Assembly: GCA_013248845.1 (NCBI GenBank)
Contig: WSQC01000012.1
Location: 1,860,001 to 1,924,000, forward strand
DNA length: 64,000 nt
Origin: Passalora sequoiae
Taxonomy: Eukaryota; Ascomycota; Dothideomycetes; Mycosphaerellales; Mycosphaerellaceae
Direction of reading: 5' to 3'
The position numbers were made by a program, and so were the translations under genes. Shown here in pieces: positions 20,580-33,095 of this stretch. Position 1 is the first letter of the stretch; every line of letters begins with the position of its first letter. The notes under the pieces are model-generated. The model searched no databases. It had not been told where the DNA came from and saw nothing but the letters and a program-made list of their open reading frames with translations.

Positions 20580-23252
20580 ATGGGTGACCGCTACGAACCT
20601 AGAGGCGATCGTCGCGAGTATCGAGGTCGTGGTAGGGGCGGCGGCGGTGGTGGCTACAACAAACGCAAGCGAGGTCCTGGTATGTCTCCTTAAACGGCAC
20701 CAAAGCTAGCTGAACATCATCCAGCATCTAACACAATACGATCACAGACGACGACGACGATGAATTCAGGCAGGATTTCCGCAATCAGCGACCACGATCC
20801 GAGCCTCCGCCGGGCACGCGCATTCGACGAGGACTATGCGAGATCGCGGAAGATCATGGACGTCTACCGCACGAAGTCGCTGCGAACCTGGCAAAGCTGG
20901 CGTCTGACAACTATGGGGACGATTATGTGAAGGAAACATTCAGCACTGTGGCCTTGAAGGTGGTAGCCGAACAACCGTTCAAAATCCCATTCATTGCTGC
21001 GGTAGTGCTCTACGCCAATGCTCAGAGCTCGGACATTGCGCAAGACGTTATCACACGAACCACCGACGAACTCCAAAGTGCTTTGGACTCGGGCAACTGG
21101 CGACAACTGAAGCTCGTGTTGCGATTTGTGGCATGTCTGAGTGAGCTATTCGTTGAAGATGGCGTTCTGCCAATCTTGGACGAACTCTTCAGTCGCGCCG
21201 CAGATCTGCAGACCGCATCATCAGAGGATGTTCTTGGTATTGAGCTTGTCAAGATCATTCTCCTGACAATTCCATATCTGGTTGCGGCATCAAAGGACGA
21301 ATCCATGCCACAAAAGGTGTCGGAACTGCTTGAGAAGACAGACATCATTGCTTCGACAAGCCATGCGCTCGAGTCGCTGGTTGATCCATATCCTGCCACG
21401 AACGAGTCTGAAGAGAAGTCGATGTCGTGCGCAAGTGTTATCTCGTTGCTGCAGTCACAGCTCATGGAAGAGGCGAACAACAGTTGGAAACTGCATTGCA
21501 TACCTCGAGTCTACAACCCGTCCTACAAGCCTGGCGTGAAGAAGGAACAGGATGGAGAGGAAGAGACGAACGGTAATGGTGAGATTTCGGAGCCTACCAA
21601 GCACGACTTCCCCAGCATTACTGTTCCGTCGCCAATGCAGCCTGGAGCTCGAAATCTCCTGCCCGAGGTGTACTTCTCCATCTTCGCTGACCAGGAAGTT
21701 GAGTCGGTTCCTCCTACATCGAGCATTGCAGCGTCGCTCATCCGCGATGCGGTAGTTGACACGATCAACCTGTTGGACTTCAACCGCAATATTGTTGCGA
21801 AGTACTTGACCGAGATCGACTGCTTTTGGACGAAGGACACCTTTGTAAAGCGCTCGACCACATTCGACAAGCTACGTGACGTGCAAGAGGGCAGGCCGAC
21901 ATGGAAGCCAGAAGACATTGTGCTCGATGCCATCTTCTCTCAAATCTTCCAGCTGCCCACGCCCGAGCATAGACTGGTCTACTACCACTCTCTGATTACA
22001 GAAGCGTGCAAGATCTCGCCAGGAGCAGTTGCACCAACCCTGGGGCGAGCAATCAGATTCTTGTTCCGTGGTCTTGATCAAATGGACATGGAACTGGCGT
22101 ATCGCTTCATGGACTGGTTCGCCCACCATCTGAGCAATTTCGAATTCAGATGGAAGTGGACAGAATGGTATGCTCTACACTTTTCTCCTGATAAATACAT
22201 TGCTAACTATATGTAGGGAAGCCGACGTCAGTCGACCCGATCTGGACCCGAAGAAGGCCTTCATTAACGGTGCGCTCGATAAAGAGATCAGACTGTCCTT
22301 CGCAAAGCGCATCCGCGAAACACTACCTCCTGTATACCATCCACTTATTCCAGCGAGCAAAGAGAAGGACATGCCAGACTTCAAATACAGCAGCGATGCG
22401 ACTCCCTTTGCCAAGGAAGGACAAAAGGTGCTTGCTCTGCTCAAATCCAAAGCACCAGAGAACGAGATTCAAGCAGTTCTCGACGCCGTCCACGAGCAGG
22501 CCGCTGCTCTCAATTTCGGTGATCCTTTGATCCCAAGCACTGACATTTACATGACCTCCATCTTGAGCATTGGCTCAAAGTCCCTATCGCACGTACTTTC
22601 GACCATAGATCGATGCAAAGACCGACTCCTTCAAATCGGTCAGCAATCCGAAGCCGCAAGACGTCAGATCATTGCCTCTGTGGTTGACTTTTGGGTCGAT
22701 CATCCAGGCACCGCTGTTAATATCGTTGACAAGCTTCTCAACTACATGATCATAACACCAATGGCCGTCATACAGTACGCGCTCCAAGATCGAATGGATC
22801 GAGGTCGTGCCCTGGCGTCTGAGCAAATCTACGAAATGGTTTCAATCACGATGTTCAAGGTGACGAACCGTGTGCGACAGGTCCTGAGGGAGAGGGATAA
22901 TATGAAACTGCCATTTGAGCAACGGAAGCAGATTGATGAGGCACTTCCTAGAGAACGTCAGGGTATGAGGGACTTGTTTGCGGCTATTCAGGATGCCGTT
23001 GACGCTGTGGCCAATGGCGCCCAGGATGGTATGATCGAGCGCTACGACGGCCAAAACGATGAGCAAGACTTGATTGTGCTCTGGGGCAAAAGATGGTCGA
23101 GAGTTTGGCAGCGGAAAGCCGCTGTTGAAGAGTCTATTGTGGGAGAGAATGCTGTTGGACCGCTGAAGGAGCCGCCACCTGCTGCGGTCGAGGAGACGAA
23201 CGATGCTGATGGTGTGGACGGCATGAACGATGATCTGGATCAGGTGTCGTAG
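20580..23252 (+). CDS. Nuclear cap-binding protein subunit 1 (CBP80)
   Basis: Exons 20580-20679, 20748-22167 and 22217-23252 encode 851 residues (human 790). Introns are GTATGT...TCACAG (68 nt) and GTATGC...ATGTAG (49 nt). The N-terminus has an Arg/Gly-rich tract (RGRGRGGGGGGYNKRKRGP) and an acidic DDDDDEFR. The MIF4G domain starts at about residue 50 (LCEIAEDGRLP, YVKETFSTVALKVVAEQP). The strongest signature is YRFMDWFAHHLSNFEFRWKW, followed after the intron by EADVSRPDLDPKKAF. This is CBP80 of the nuclear cap-binding complex. With CBP20 it binds the m7G cap and links capping to splicing, 3' processing and export. The Arg/Gly tract could bind RNA or be methylated. It shares a short promoter with BUD31. 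Confidence 0.95.
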
Positions 23253-24358
23253 GATGTCATCTGAGGTAGAATCATCGACATCTGCTGCCACGTAAATGGT
23301 CGACTAGTACGGCTTGATCGATCGCGTGCCGCGTGGAACATCAGTCCGTTAAGAACATATCTACATTACTCTACAGAATCGGACCGAGATCATGGAAATA
23401 CAGATGGATGCTGCTACGACTCGAAAGCTAGAGTGATGGCCAAGATTGGCTCGCGATCAGTGCAATATAATACGAGGGACGCATACCGAATCGAAAGAGC
23501 GCGCTCAACGTGCTCTGCTATCGAATCAAAGCGGAGACAAACTAGAAGTCTGGCGACAAAGATACCGTATATAACTCTACTCGACGTTGTATGAATAGTC
23601 TTTGAAAAACCCGCTCGAGTCTGCTGCTCCCTCCCTCCGTATCATACTGAGGCGTCGCGTCGATGAACTGCAATTGACGACGACAAGTGAGTCTCCGATT
23701 CGATTCGATTCGTAAGTAACCTGCTGGTGTGGAATGCGAGTCGCTGATGATCGGGTTCTGGGCTTTACTTTCGGCGGTTGGGGAAGCTATTCGCTTGTAT
23801 GAGCGAGCCATCGTACGTAGCCTTTTGGGGTCGGGTGCCTCGTGCGGTGTTTGTTCTGGGGAATAATACCTGACAGCCCTGGTGGAAGTTGAAGACTTTG
23901 GCCTGCACAAGCACTTCGTGCTCGCGCCTTTGCGTCCTGGAGGGGAGTGAAGGATTTTGAATTTAAAGGTGCTGTGGTCGTCGTGTGTACATGTCTTGAT
24001 CGTGCCGTCTACGGCTACTTGTGGATTCTATGAGCTGTTGGATGCTGTGTGGATCGTTGATGGGGTGCTGTAGGTCTGTGTTAGTTTGCTCGCGTGAGAG
24101 GAGAGATCTTGTTCGCGGGTGCAGATGGACGAATGAAGAGTCAACCACTCAGGCAGAGTGAGCTGAGCTGTCTGTTGTACACTGGCAGGAATGCGCTCTC
24201 ATAGTGACTGTTGCACTACAGCTGTCGCCCTATACGATAGGGATGTAGCACTGCGAGCCATCTCCACAGCAGCACTCGTCTGTCTGTCTATCTCCTGCAC
24301 TCATGCTCTGCGAGAGAGGAGGCGTTCGAGCAAACCCATTATTCTGCACGCACTCAAC

Positions 24359-24388
24359 CACACACACACACACGCACACGCACACACA
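24359..24388. repeat. (CA)n microsatellite
   Basis: About 30 bases of CA/CG dinucleotides. A second similar tract lies at 30951-30976. Confidence 0.8.
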
Positions 24389-27300
24389 AACTGCCCCAGC
24401 CCTTACTTCTGTCATCGCCAATGTTACTAGCCCCCCCGCTGCAGTCCAATATTGAAACGTCCAACGACCCACCCGCGCGTTTCAGCTCCCTCGATTCGTC
24501 ATCGGTCTGTGAGCCGCGAGGCGCGCCGCACAAAGGGATGATCGTGGCGAAAGGACGACGTGACAGGACAGGACGGTCTGAGGTACCATTTGGACGGGAG
24601 AGTGGCAGCGACTCATTACGAAGGCTATTTCGAGCAGGGGGGCTCGAGGGGCGAGTCAGGAGGTTACGCTCCTGTCGTGCAGTTCCTCCGATGTTGCAGT
24701 GGGACGGTTTCGTCACGTACGAGTCGGAGTCGTTCAGGGCGAGAGTTTTTCCTTGTCGCTGGCAGAGTTTCCGCAGGTGATGCTGGTCTTGGGGTCATTG
24801 CGGTTGCTGTCGAGGGGAGTGACATGATGTTATGTCCCTGGATTTGGACCAGTCATCCCGGTGGAGACTGGTGTGGACACTGTACTGGCTTCGTTTGATG
24901 GCTGTCTCTCGCTCTGTTGACACTGTTTCAGAACATGTCATGTTCGCTGTCATATCATGCTTGATATCATGAGATTCGAGGTCGTGCAGGCTCGCAATGA
25001 CCTGCTCCTCGCGACGCACTGCCATGTAATGGTTATGCCGGATGCGGAGACTTTCGGAGTCGTGGCGAGATGAGCCGTACTGCAATGAAGCGAAAGTGTG
25101 TCCGCGACTCGACACGTCATGCTGTGAATGCAAGGGTTCTCGTCCTCTGTCCGAGTGTAGCAGCGTTGTCCCGCGTGGAGGGTAGTATGTTTGTGATGAA
25201 CCTACGCAAGCTCGAAGAAACGGCGTCTTAGACGCGGAAAGACTACAGCACGCCATTTTGCAAACGGTTCTGCGTTACGTGACGCTTGGTTGAGCTGGAA
25301 GTGTGTTTGGAGTCACTTTCATGAGTGCTGAATAATATGCATCATCTGTCAACACGCTTTTCAAGAGCGTAGTAAGCATGCCAATCAAGTCTTCACAACT
25401 GCATCACGAAACGTAAATGATTCCAGCAACTTAGTCTGAAGCCTGTCAAAGCCGTGTCCAATCTTGCATCAAGGCCGCGCTGCATTGGTTGACCGACAGT
25501 GTCTGGTCGGACTCAGGCGAGCGCGATGCGACTGTAAGAAGTCGATGCTTGGAATCAGGCATGGTGCTGTAGGTCCCGTCGAGTACAATGATTCAGCTGG
25601 GCGCGGGTTATATCAATGCGATAGCGACAGCCCAAGCTCGCCGAAATTGTGCTGACAGTAATCGAGCTGCAGGGTGTGAAAGATATCAAGCTGTTGCACA
25701 CAGTGTAATGCTGGTAGTCTTCAAGAAGTCGCGGGACTACACGCTGTTAGATGTCGATGTCGATTGAACGCCGTGTATGCCATCTCGGGTCACTAGTGTC
25801 GATCATGTCTGCATAGATTCCACCGCTGAATGTATAGCGGCTTTGTTCATCACCATCCGGGATTCAAGCATATTCGGAGATCCACGGCATTGATACAATG
25901 CGAATCCGTGGCTACAGTCACTGAGTCTCGAAAGCTCGCACATTGCTTGCTGGCATCGCCTGAACCTTGTCAAGTTCCTCCGAAAGTAGATTTAACGTTA
26001 TCTACATATTGTCCCTCTGTTCGTCTCGCAAACGTCCTGGGTGATGTTGGTACTATCATGGCTTCGGTCGGCATTCTCCGATTGCTTTGCCATGATATAC
26101 GCAATGGTCCTGTGATAGAGCATGCATGATATCCACTGGCAGTGTACGTGGAGTGTCGTCGTATGGAGGCTATGTTCAAGATGCCCGCACATGGTGTGGC
26201 TCACTGTGCTTGGGTGCCCGGCGTCCGAACGTTCGCGAGCTCTGAGCTACCCTGTGCGTTCGAAGTATTTGTCAATTGGTCCAAAAGTCGGGTATCAGCA
26301 AGAAATAATTGGACGCGAACGTCTATACCTGTCAGTCCTGGGTGCATGCGATAACGTGCAGTTGGAACAACGGCTTCAGAAAGTCCTACCTTCCGACGGT
26401 GACACTGCGGTAATACATGCCCCAGTGAAGATCGCCAAATGGCACGTGGCATACATGCTCCGCGACGTTCGGTAGGGTTGACGAGGTACAGCACCAGGGA
26501 CGTTTAGCGAAGCGGCACCACGGCACCACGGCGAACATACAATACCGAGCTCTTCTGGGATTTGCGCCAGTGATGATGGAATCTCCTTCTTGTAAAAAGC
26601 CGGACGCGAAGATCAGCGCGCATTCCTACCAGGGCTCACATCCAGCACAGGGCACTGCTTCATTGTATTGAAGACTCTTGCCAGCGAGGCGCGCAGTGCG
26701 ATTGTCCGAAGGCGCAATGTAGAGCTTGCTTTGATCCAGCATCTGCTACATTGGAAGGCATCACTTTTGTCAGCTCATGGCCGATGCATCTCCACCTCGT
26801 AGATCTTCTGCATTGCCTGTGCAAGGCACGAAGCAGCTGAGATCACGTCATTCAACGGCATGGCCTCCTCGGATACCACTAAGCAAAGCGTCCACCTCCC
26901 TCGGCCACGCGCGGTGTTGCAGGCACGAATCTCTGATGAGATGGGGAGTCTATACCGAATGCTTGCTGCTCGTATTGCCCGAAGGTGTCCTCGAAACCAG
27001 CCAAGATCAGAGGTATGATAGAGTCAAAAGCAAAGGTCGAACGCATACGTCAAAACGACGAGCATTTGCAGTGGCCTCAGATTGCATACCTCATGCAAAA
27101 TGACACGTCGTGGAGTTCCATGATTTGGCTGATTGACTGACGATCGATACTCATTGACGGGCGGTGCGCCATCAGGAATCGCTTTTCTTTCGGGCACCAA
27201 TGTCTCGCCGCCACGTTTTGCAGGGTGCCTGCTGGAGAATGCGTATCGATTCGCAAGCATTGCCAAGAAGACCAACATAGCTCCAGGGTATGAACTAATG

Positions 27301-29846
27301 CTCTCACCTCGGTATTGACTGTGATCATATGTGCATCATCGTGTTCTCCCTGTGACGGAATTCCCAGCGCAAGACTTTGCCGCTTGGTCAGATCAGCATT
27401 TAGAAAAAGTAGTACTTCTCACAAGCATTTCTGTAGCCAATCCATGGGATGCTTAAACGGAATTGAGTTCGGAGCTGCAAGCGGCGGACGGATCCGGACG
27501 TGAAGCCTAAAGTAGCGTGCTATGTGCTCTTCTTCTCTATTGAACGACCGTGCTTAGTCGTCAACGAGACTGTTCAGCTGAAACGCCGCCACGCATGAAA
27601 ACCAAGTCACAATGACATGACTTGGGAGAGACACACCATAGCAATCGACATTTGTTCCGGAAATCGGCTGTTGAGCGCGTGATGCTGGTGTGGAAACGCC
27701 AACATGGAAAATATTCAAGCACTCCTTGTTGTGGACGCTGCCGACAGCTCTGACAACTGCGTAATCATTTTTTGGCAACACCCTTTCGTGCAGCATCCTA
27801 CTCGTTGAGGGAATTGGCAGGTGTACTCATGCAGCGATCATCCTTTCGAATGAAGAATGCATACCGTTCCGTCTTCGAAGACGACGTGTGTTGTTCGTCC
27901 GTGTTGGCAGGCGGATCAGCAGATCCTTGCAAGACGACAAGCATATTGACTCGTTTCGACAGGGATCCCTAATCGACCAGCAGTCCAAGCCAACGCAGGC
28001 CGCTCAATACTGTACCGATTTCGGTGAGAAAGCTGAGTCGTGCAGAGTCTGCTGCCAATCCGAAACTGACGGAGCGCGCCAGACGAGCCTTGTGTCGGAA
28101 TATCTGCGCATCCAAGGACTCTGAGGTGGTATTCTTGTCTTTGTAACCCTGCGGCCGCCGGCTCGCGAACATCCATTGGTTGATACCAAGGTGGATGTAT
28201 ATGGGACTGGAGCTCTGCCCGCGGTTGGGAAGACCCAGAACATTCTTCGTCCAGTCAGCAATGTGCCACAGTCGTAAGCGCATATGCGCATGTGATCAAG
28301 GCCAGCTTTGAAGGTCGGTGACGGCGACGCAGTCTCTGCATTGAGATTAACGATTCCACAAGCGCCCGTCCACGACACCCATCATGACGCGACATAAGCA
28401 GCCATTAAAAACGACAGCGCCGTCTTGTCGAAAGTCTCCAGCGTCGACAATTTTTCAGTCTTCCGCGTGTTGTATGATGCACATTGGAGGTGAAAAGGAA
28501 CGTGACGAGCCTCCATCTCCGTCTGATCATGGTTTTCCAATGTTGCTCCGAGCTGTGGTTGGATGGACTCGGCTTCGGTTGTGCTTTCTAACATGCCAAC
28601 TGCATTGCAAGGCATCTCTGCAATAAGCTGCCAGAGCGCGCCGCAAGCACATTGGCATATGGTCAACGGGCGAGGATCAGCCGGAGAAGGCCAGGTCGTT
28701 GATAAGACATCTCTGCACGACCGGGAATGGTCTGCTCTTACCAGGCTTGCATGTATAAAGAGACAGATTTCGCGGCCAGCAGCCGCTGGCCATCTGTAGA
28801 ATGGAGCTATCACGCGACTTGAGCTGCCCAAGCATCATGACTGGATCCTTGCATCATCGGTATATGGGTATGGTTAAAGACAGTGACGTCCTTGCGGTCT
28901 CGATGCGAGTTTGAGACATCAAAGGGTCGAAGGGAGCGTTGTAGAGCTCCCTGCGCCGATGTTCGAGGTCACAGTACGCCGAGTACTCTGTTTCGCATAT
29001 GGCCAGAAGGCATCGAAGGCCGTGTTGAGGCTGACTATACAGTAGCGAAGCTCGTTGAATGTTGGTTGCCCATCCAGCTAGCACAGCGTCATTATTGCAA
29101 AGGATGAGTGATCAGGACAAGCCCTCGATTGCAAGCACTGCGCTAGCTGACACCGTAGCGCGTGCAGGTAGCGGCTCGTGTCGTGCGTAGATGGTGTGTA
29201 CATGACCGAAATGGAATGCTGACACTTGATGATGCCCTGGACCTCTGCAGACAGACCGAGACACTAGCCAGGACAGGTAGCTGCACGCCGAGACGGATAG
29301 CATGGTACTCGGCCATGCAGTGGTCTTCACAGGTTATTTCTATGTGTCATTGCTGTATCGCTGGCACCATGTTACTCGCATCATGTGGCTTGGTTGTGAT
29401 TCTTAGCCAGCGTTCACGATTACAACGAGAGTAGAATTGCTTTTCCGCACTAATGCTGGTGGGGTTCAGGTAGCACACGGTCGTTGCTGCAACTAGCGCG
29501 TCAATAATATGATATGCGCAACAGCCAGGACATTTTGAGGTAGAATGCTATTGGTTCTTTGCAGCGCAACGTGTTGCCCTGGAGCAAGACCCAGTCAGCG
29601 CTGCCCACGTCCTTCGTTATCGCGGCCCCTGCTGTCTATCAGTCGCTAGTCATCATCAGATTGCCGCGGCGCGTCATTCTCCCAGATGCTAGGCCATACT
29701 AGCTAGTGGCACAATTCTTCACATGGTGGCGGCTGGGCATGTGTCAGACGTTGGCGACGTGACGAAGCATCGAAGCGTGTATACAGTGGCGCGTTGACCG
29801 CGTCGAAACAATCTTAGCGAAGATTCCCTGGCAATAAGAGGGGGCA

Positions 29847-29875
29847 CAGTTCCCCAAGCGAGGCTTGGGGAATTG
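29847..29875. other. 12-bp perfect-stem hairpin in the upstream region
   Basis: CAGTTCCCCAAG at 29847-29858 and CTTGGGGAATTG at 29864-29875 pair over 12 positions (one G-T) around a 5-nt loop CGAGG. It may fold in RNA or mark a protein-binding inverted repeat. Confidence 0.5.
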
Positions 29876-31300
29876 TTCGTTCGCCAATCGCCACACCATC
29901 GAACCGTCCGACGCGGCTCGCAGTACGACGAGTTTGTCGTCCACATCACATCAACAATCGCACCACATTGTATGATAACGATTCTGTTCTCGGTAGTGTA
30001 CATTTGTTCATACCGCACGACGAACTGCTGTCGGCAGCTGCCATAAAGTTCACGCCGTCGAGGTACAGTGCAGCGAAATGAGAGTCAATTTCAAAGTGAG
30101 TGTGAGCCAATCTTGCTGGGCATCGCTGAAGTGGGGCAGCGTGCTGCGTAGACCTGGTACGCGGCGTTCTCGGTGGCTGGGCCATGACATGGGCGGACTA
30201 CCGCAGGCAGCCGGAGGTGTGCTAGTCATGACGATGAGTAAATAATGCGGAACTTGGCGTTCGTGTCTTCCTGCCGCGCGCAGTCACAGGACGCCATACC
30301 GCTTGTGCGCAAGGAGTGCTGGCAGCGGCAACGCTAGGAGAACGATGCCGCTTGCTCAGCTACTGGACGCCGTTTGCCAGAGCTGCCGCTGCGTCGTGCG
30401 TGCATTGCGATTACAGTAGTAGTACCATAGTCTCAGACCGCAGTTGCAAGTTCCCGTGGAGGTAGTGACATGATTGACGATGCCGAAGACGGTAGAAGTG
30501 AAGCCCAGTGCATGCCCGGCGGGCGAGTCGCACTGGAGATGTTGCTCCGTGTGATCGACGCCGGTTTTTTGAGTTGGTGCTTGCCTTTTGGACAGGAAAT
30601 GGGCATGGGCAAAGAGGCAAGAGGATGGAGACGAGACCGGCGAGTGATCGACTGCGAGCCGGCAGCACGGTTGGCAGCGTGCGTGCATACGGGTATGAAA
30701 GTGTGCTCGCGGCATGCCGCCAAACGAATACACCTCGTACCCCAGATCTCCTGGCGGCAATAGACTCGCGGTGGGCAGAAGCAAGAATGACCTCACCTCG
30801 TCAATCTCGTCGTTGCCAATGTCAGGCGTCCGCTGGCATTCGAATGTGCAACGCAGCGATGCCGCGATGCAGCAATGCCCTGTCGCGCAATTTCGCCGAC
30901 CAGGTGTCGGCGATGGGCCACAATGGATGACGATTGACCTTCACGCGCACTCTCACACGCACACGCACACGCACACTAGAGACTAGAATATTGGCGTGGC
31001 CCACCGAGCTCGAGCCGATTTGCGCTGTGCAATTCCGTGGTGCTGGGATGCGTAGACTCGTCGACGGCTCGAGCCTTCCGGATCTGCAGGGTGTGTGTGC
31101 TTGGTGTTTGTGCGGGCGAAGAGCGACAAAAGGTGTGTGGATAGTGGAATAGTGGAATAGTGGATAGTGGATAGTACAACAGTATTGATAGGTAGCATGT
31201 AGCATTATTCGGCACAAGCAGCGTGCGGGATGGGTGTATGGATGTATGGATGTCCACTGTTAAGGCCAGAATGCTGCTGTATTATTCCCAGCTTGGCCTA

Positions 31301-31338
31301 CCTGCAACTGCACCTGCAACTGCACCTGCAACTGCAAC
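31301..31338. repeat. Three tandem copies of a 12-nt CCTGCAACTGCA unit
   Basis: Copies are nearly exact and lie in the presumed leader or proximal promoter of the WOPR gene. Confidence 0.75.
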
Positions 31339-32738
31339 ATTCCGGCGGTGCTCGTTCAGCAGCGGTGGAGACTCCTCCTCAGACGGGGGACGCTACCTCA
31401 ATCCTGCATCTGCCTGGGAACCGTGACCTCGTACCACCCTGGTCCTGTTCCGTACCACCTCATGCCCAATCGCACTAGCCCGCGCACCCACAGCACAGAG
31501 CACAGAGCACTTCTCCAGCTTCTACTACTCTCTGCGACGCGCTATTGGCCTGCCGCTAGATCGTTGCGAGCAACGCCGTCGGCCTCCATAGCTGGTAAGT
31601 CTTCGCGCGCGCCCATGACCGTTGACCGTCCAGAACGCCGCTCACAATTCTCATGCCTAAGAACACTAGTGCCCGCAGCACCCAACACCCAAGCACCGCC
31701 TGGCCGCGCGACGACATTCTCCTCTGAGAAATCCAGTCGTTGTGGTTTCAGCCGTGTCCGCTGGCTCCCAAAAAAAATCGAATCACTACTACCGCTGCTC
31801 TCTCTCTCATTGGGACGTTTTTGGCTGCTGGTGGTAAGCTTACCGAGTACTGACTGCTAGTCGTGCTGTACCTACTCACTAATAACTAATGGTGGCATTT
31901 TTGCGCATCGCTGCTCGCTCGCACCCTACTACCACTACGAACACCATTACTACTGCTATTACTACTACTACTACTACTCCACCATACCAGGGGAGAGCCG
32001 TCGCAGCATTCATCAGCGAGGAGCAGGCAGGCAGGCAGGCAGGCAACACGCCGAGTCTGCAGCGTGCACCATTTCCGCGCGAAAAAAAAAGTCTTGGTGC
32101 GGCAGCATCCTGAACGCTCCTGTCAGCTGCAAATCAGACCCATCCCGGCCGCTGCTCAACTCTATCGTCTCAAGCCTGGTACGTCCTTGAACTCTCTTGC
32201 TTTATGCTTAATGTGGGGAGCTGCAACGTCAATTCGGAGGCCAGTGCTGCTCGTCGACTTCCACTGCTACTCACTCCCCCAAGCACCTGCCGCACCGATA
32301 GTTTCCATCCGCACCTCAGAATTGCCTTCATCTTCGACAAGTGCCTCTGACTCTGCGTCCACCACCCGCGACTCGACACTCCTGCCCAACGGTCGCTGTC
32401 AGGCACGCTCCCGACACCAGCTGGCAGCCAATTTACCGACAGGCAGCCCAGCACTACCACCTGCGCTTAAAACAAAAACCAACGTCGTTACAAGGCGAAC
32501 CTTCCGTCGCGCGTGAAGCTTTGGATGTTCGTGCGCCATCAACCTAGAGCCTCAGGTTAACCTTCTGCTTCCGCTCAGGTACAAGAACAATCCTCAAACC
32601 TTCCAAAATCAAGCCGAGCCTTCTTGCCTCTACCACGCTACACTAGCTTTCCTACCACTCATACTGGAACAGTCCTCCATCTGGATCACGCAACCCACGC
32701 ACGCACGCACGACGATCCCGAGGCCTCGCGCACCGAGA

Positions 32739-32801
32739 GTACGTGTCTGCATAGCTCCACTCTCAACCGCTCACTCGAGTGCACGTCTAACGCGCTTACA
32801 G
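32739..32801 (+). other. Candidate 5'-UTR intron of the WOPR gene
   Basis: A 63-nt stretch begins GTACGT, has a TCTAACG branch-like site 10 nt before the end, and closes with CTTACAG. It lies about 290 nt before the start codon. A weaker candidate lies at 31595-31669 (GTAAGT...CACTAG). Confidence 0.4.
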
Positions 32802-33095
32802 CTTACCGCACCGCCGCGCATCGCTCCATCTGCCACATTCTGTATCCTTACGCGGGCATCTTCTTCCTCTTTGCGACAGCGCCACCTTCAACAAACTCTC
32901 TGCCCGAAGGAAGTGTAACCTTACCCTTCCCACAGTGACGCTTTCACGTGCGTCGCGTCGACGTGTACTGGACTCGACGGTGCCACAACACACGACCACC
33001 CATCGCATTGGCGGTGTGACCGGTGGAAGCTGGCCGACGACTGCTGATATCCACCAGCTGCCATTGCCGTCGCCACGAAACAGAACACAGCCATC

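Larger units (their letters stand above)
23253..33095. promoter_or_regulatory. 9.8-kb gene-free region upstream of the WOPR regulator
   Basis: No recognisable protein domain, transposon or RNA gene was found between CBP80 and the WOPR regulator. Frames are short, overlap on both strands and lack similarity. The last 1.5-1.8 kb is CT-rich, as in fungal leaders. It includes a good candidate leader intron and several microsatellites: (CA)n at 24359 and 30951, a TAGTGGAA-like repeat at 31141-31174, a 12-nt repeat at 31301-31338, ACT-rich sequence at 31930-31980, CAGG repeats at 32025-32044 and CACG at 32696-32712. A strong hairpin lies at 29847-29875. I read it as a long control region with a long 5' leader; this is inference from the neighbouring gene. 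Confidence 0.5.

Noticed and set aside
23253..33095. Transposon or RIP-degraded repeat filling the gene-free region
   Set aside because: No transposase or reverse-transcriptase remnants, terminal repeats or AT-rich RIP-like composition were seen. Only microsatellites were found.
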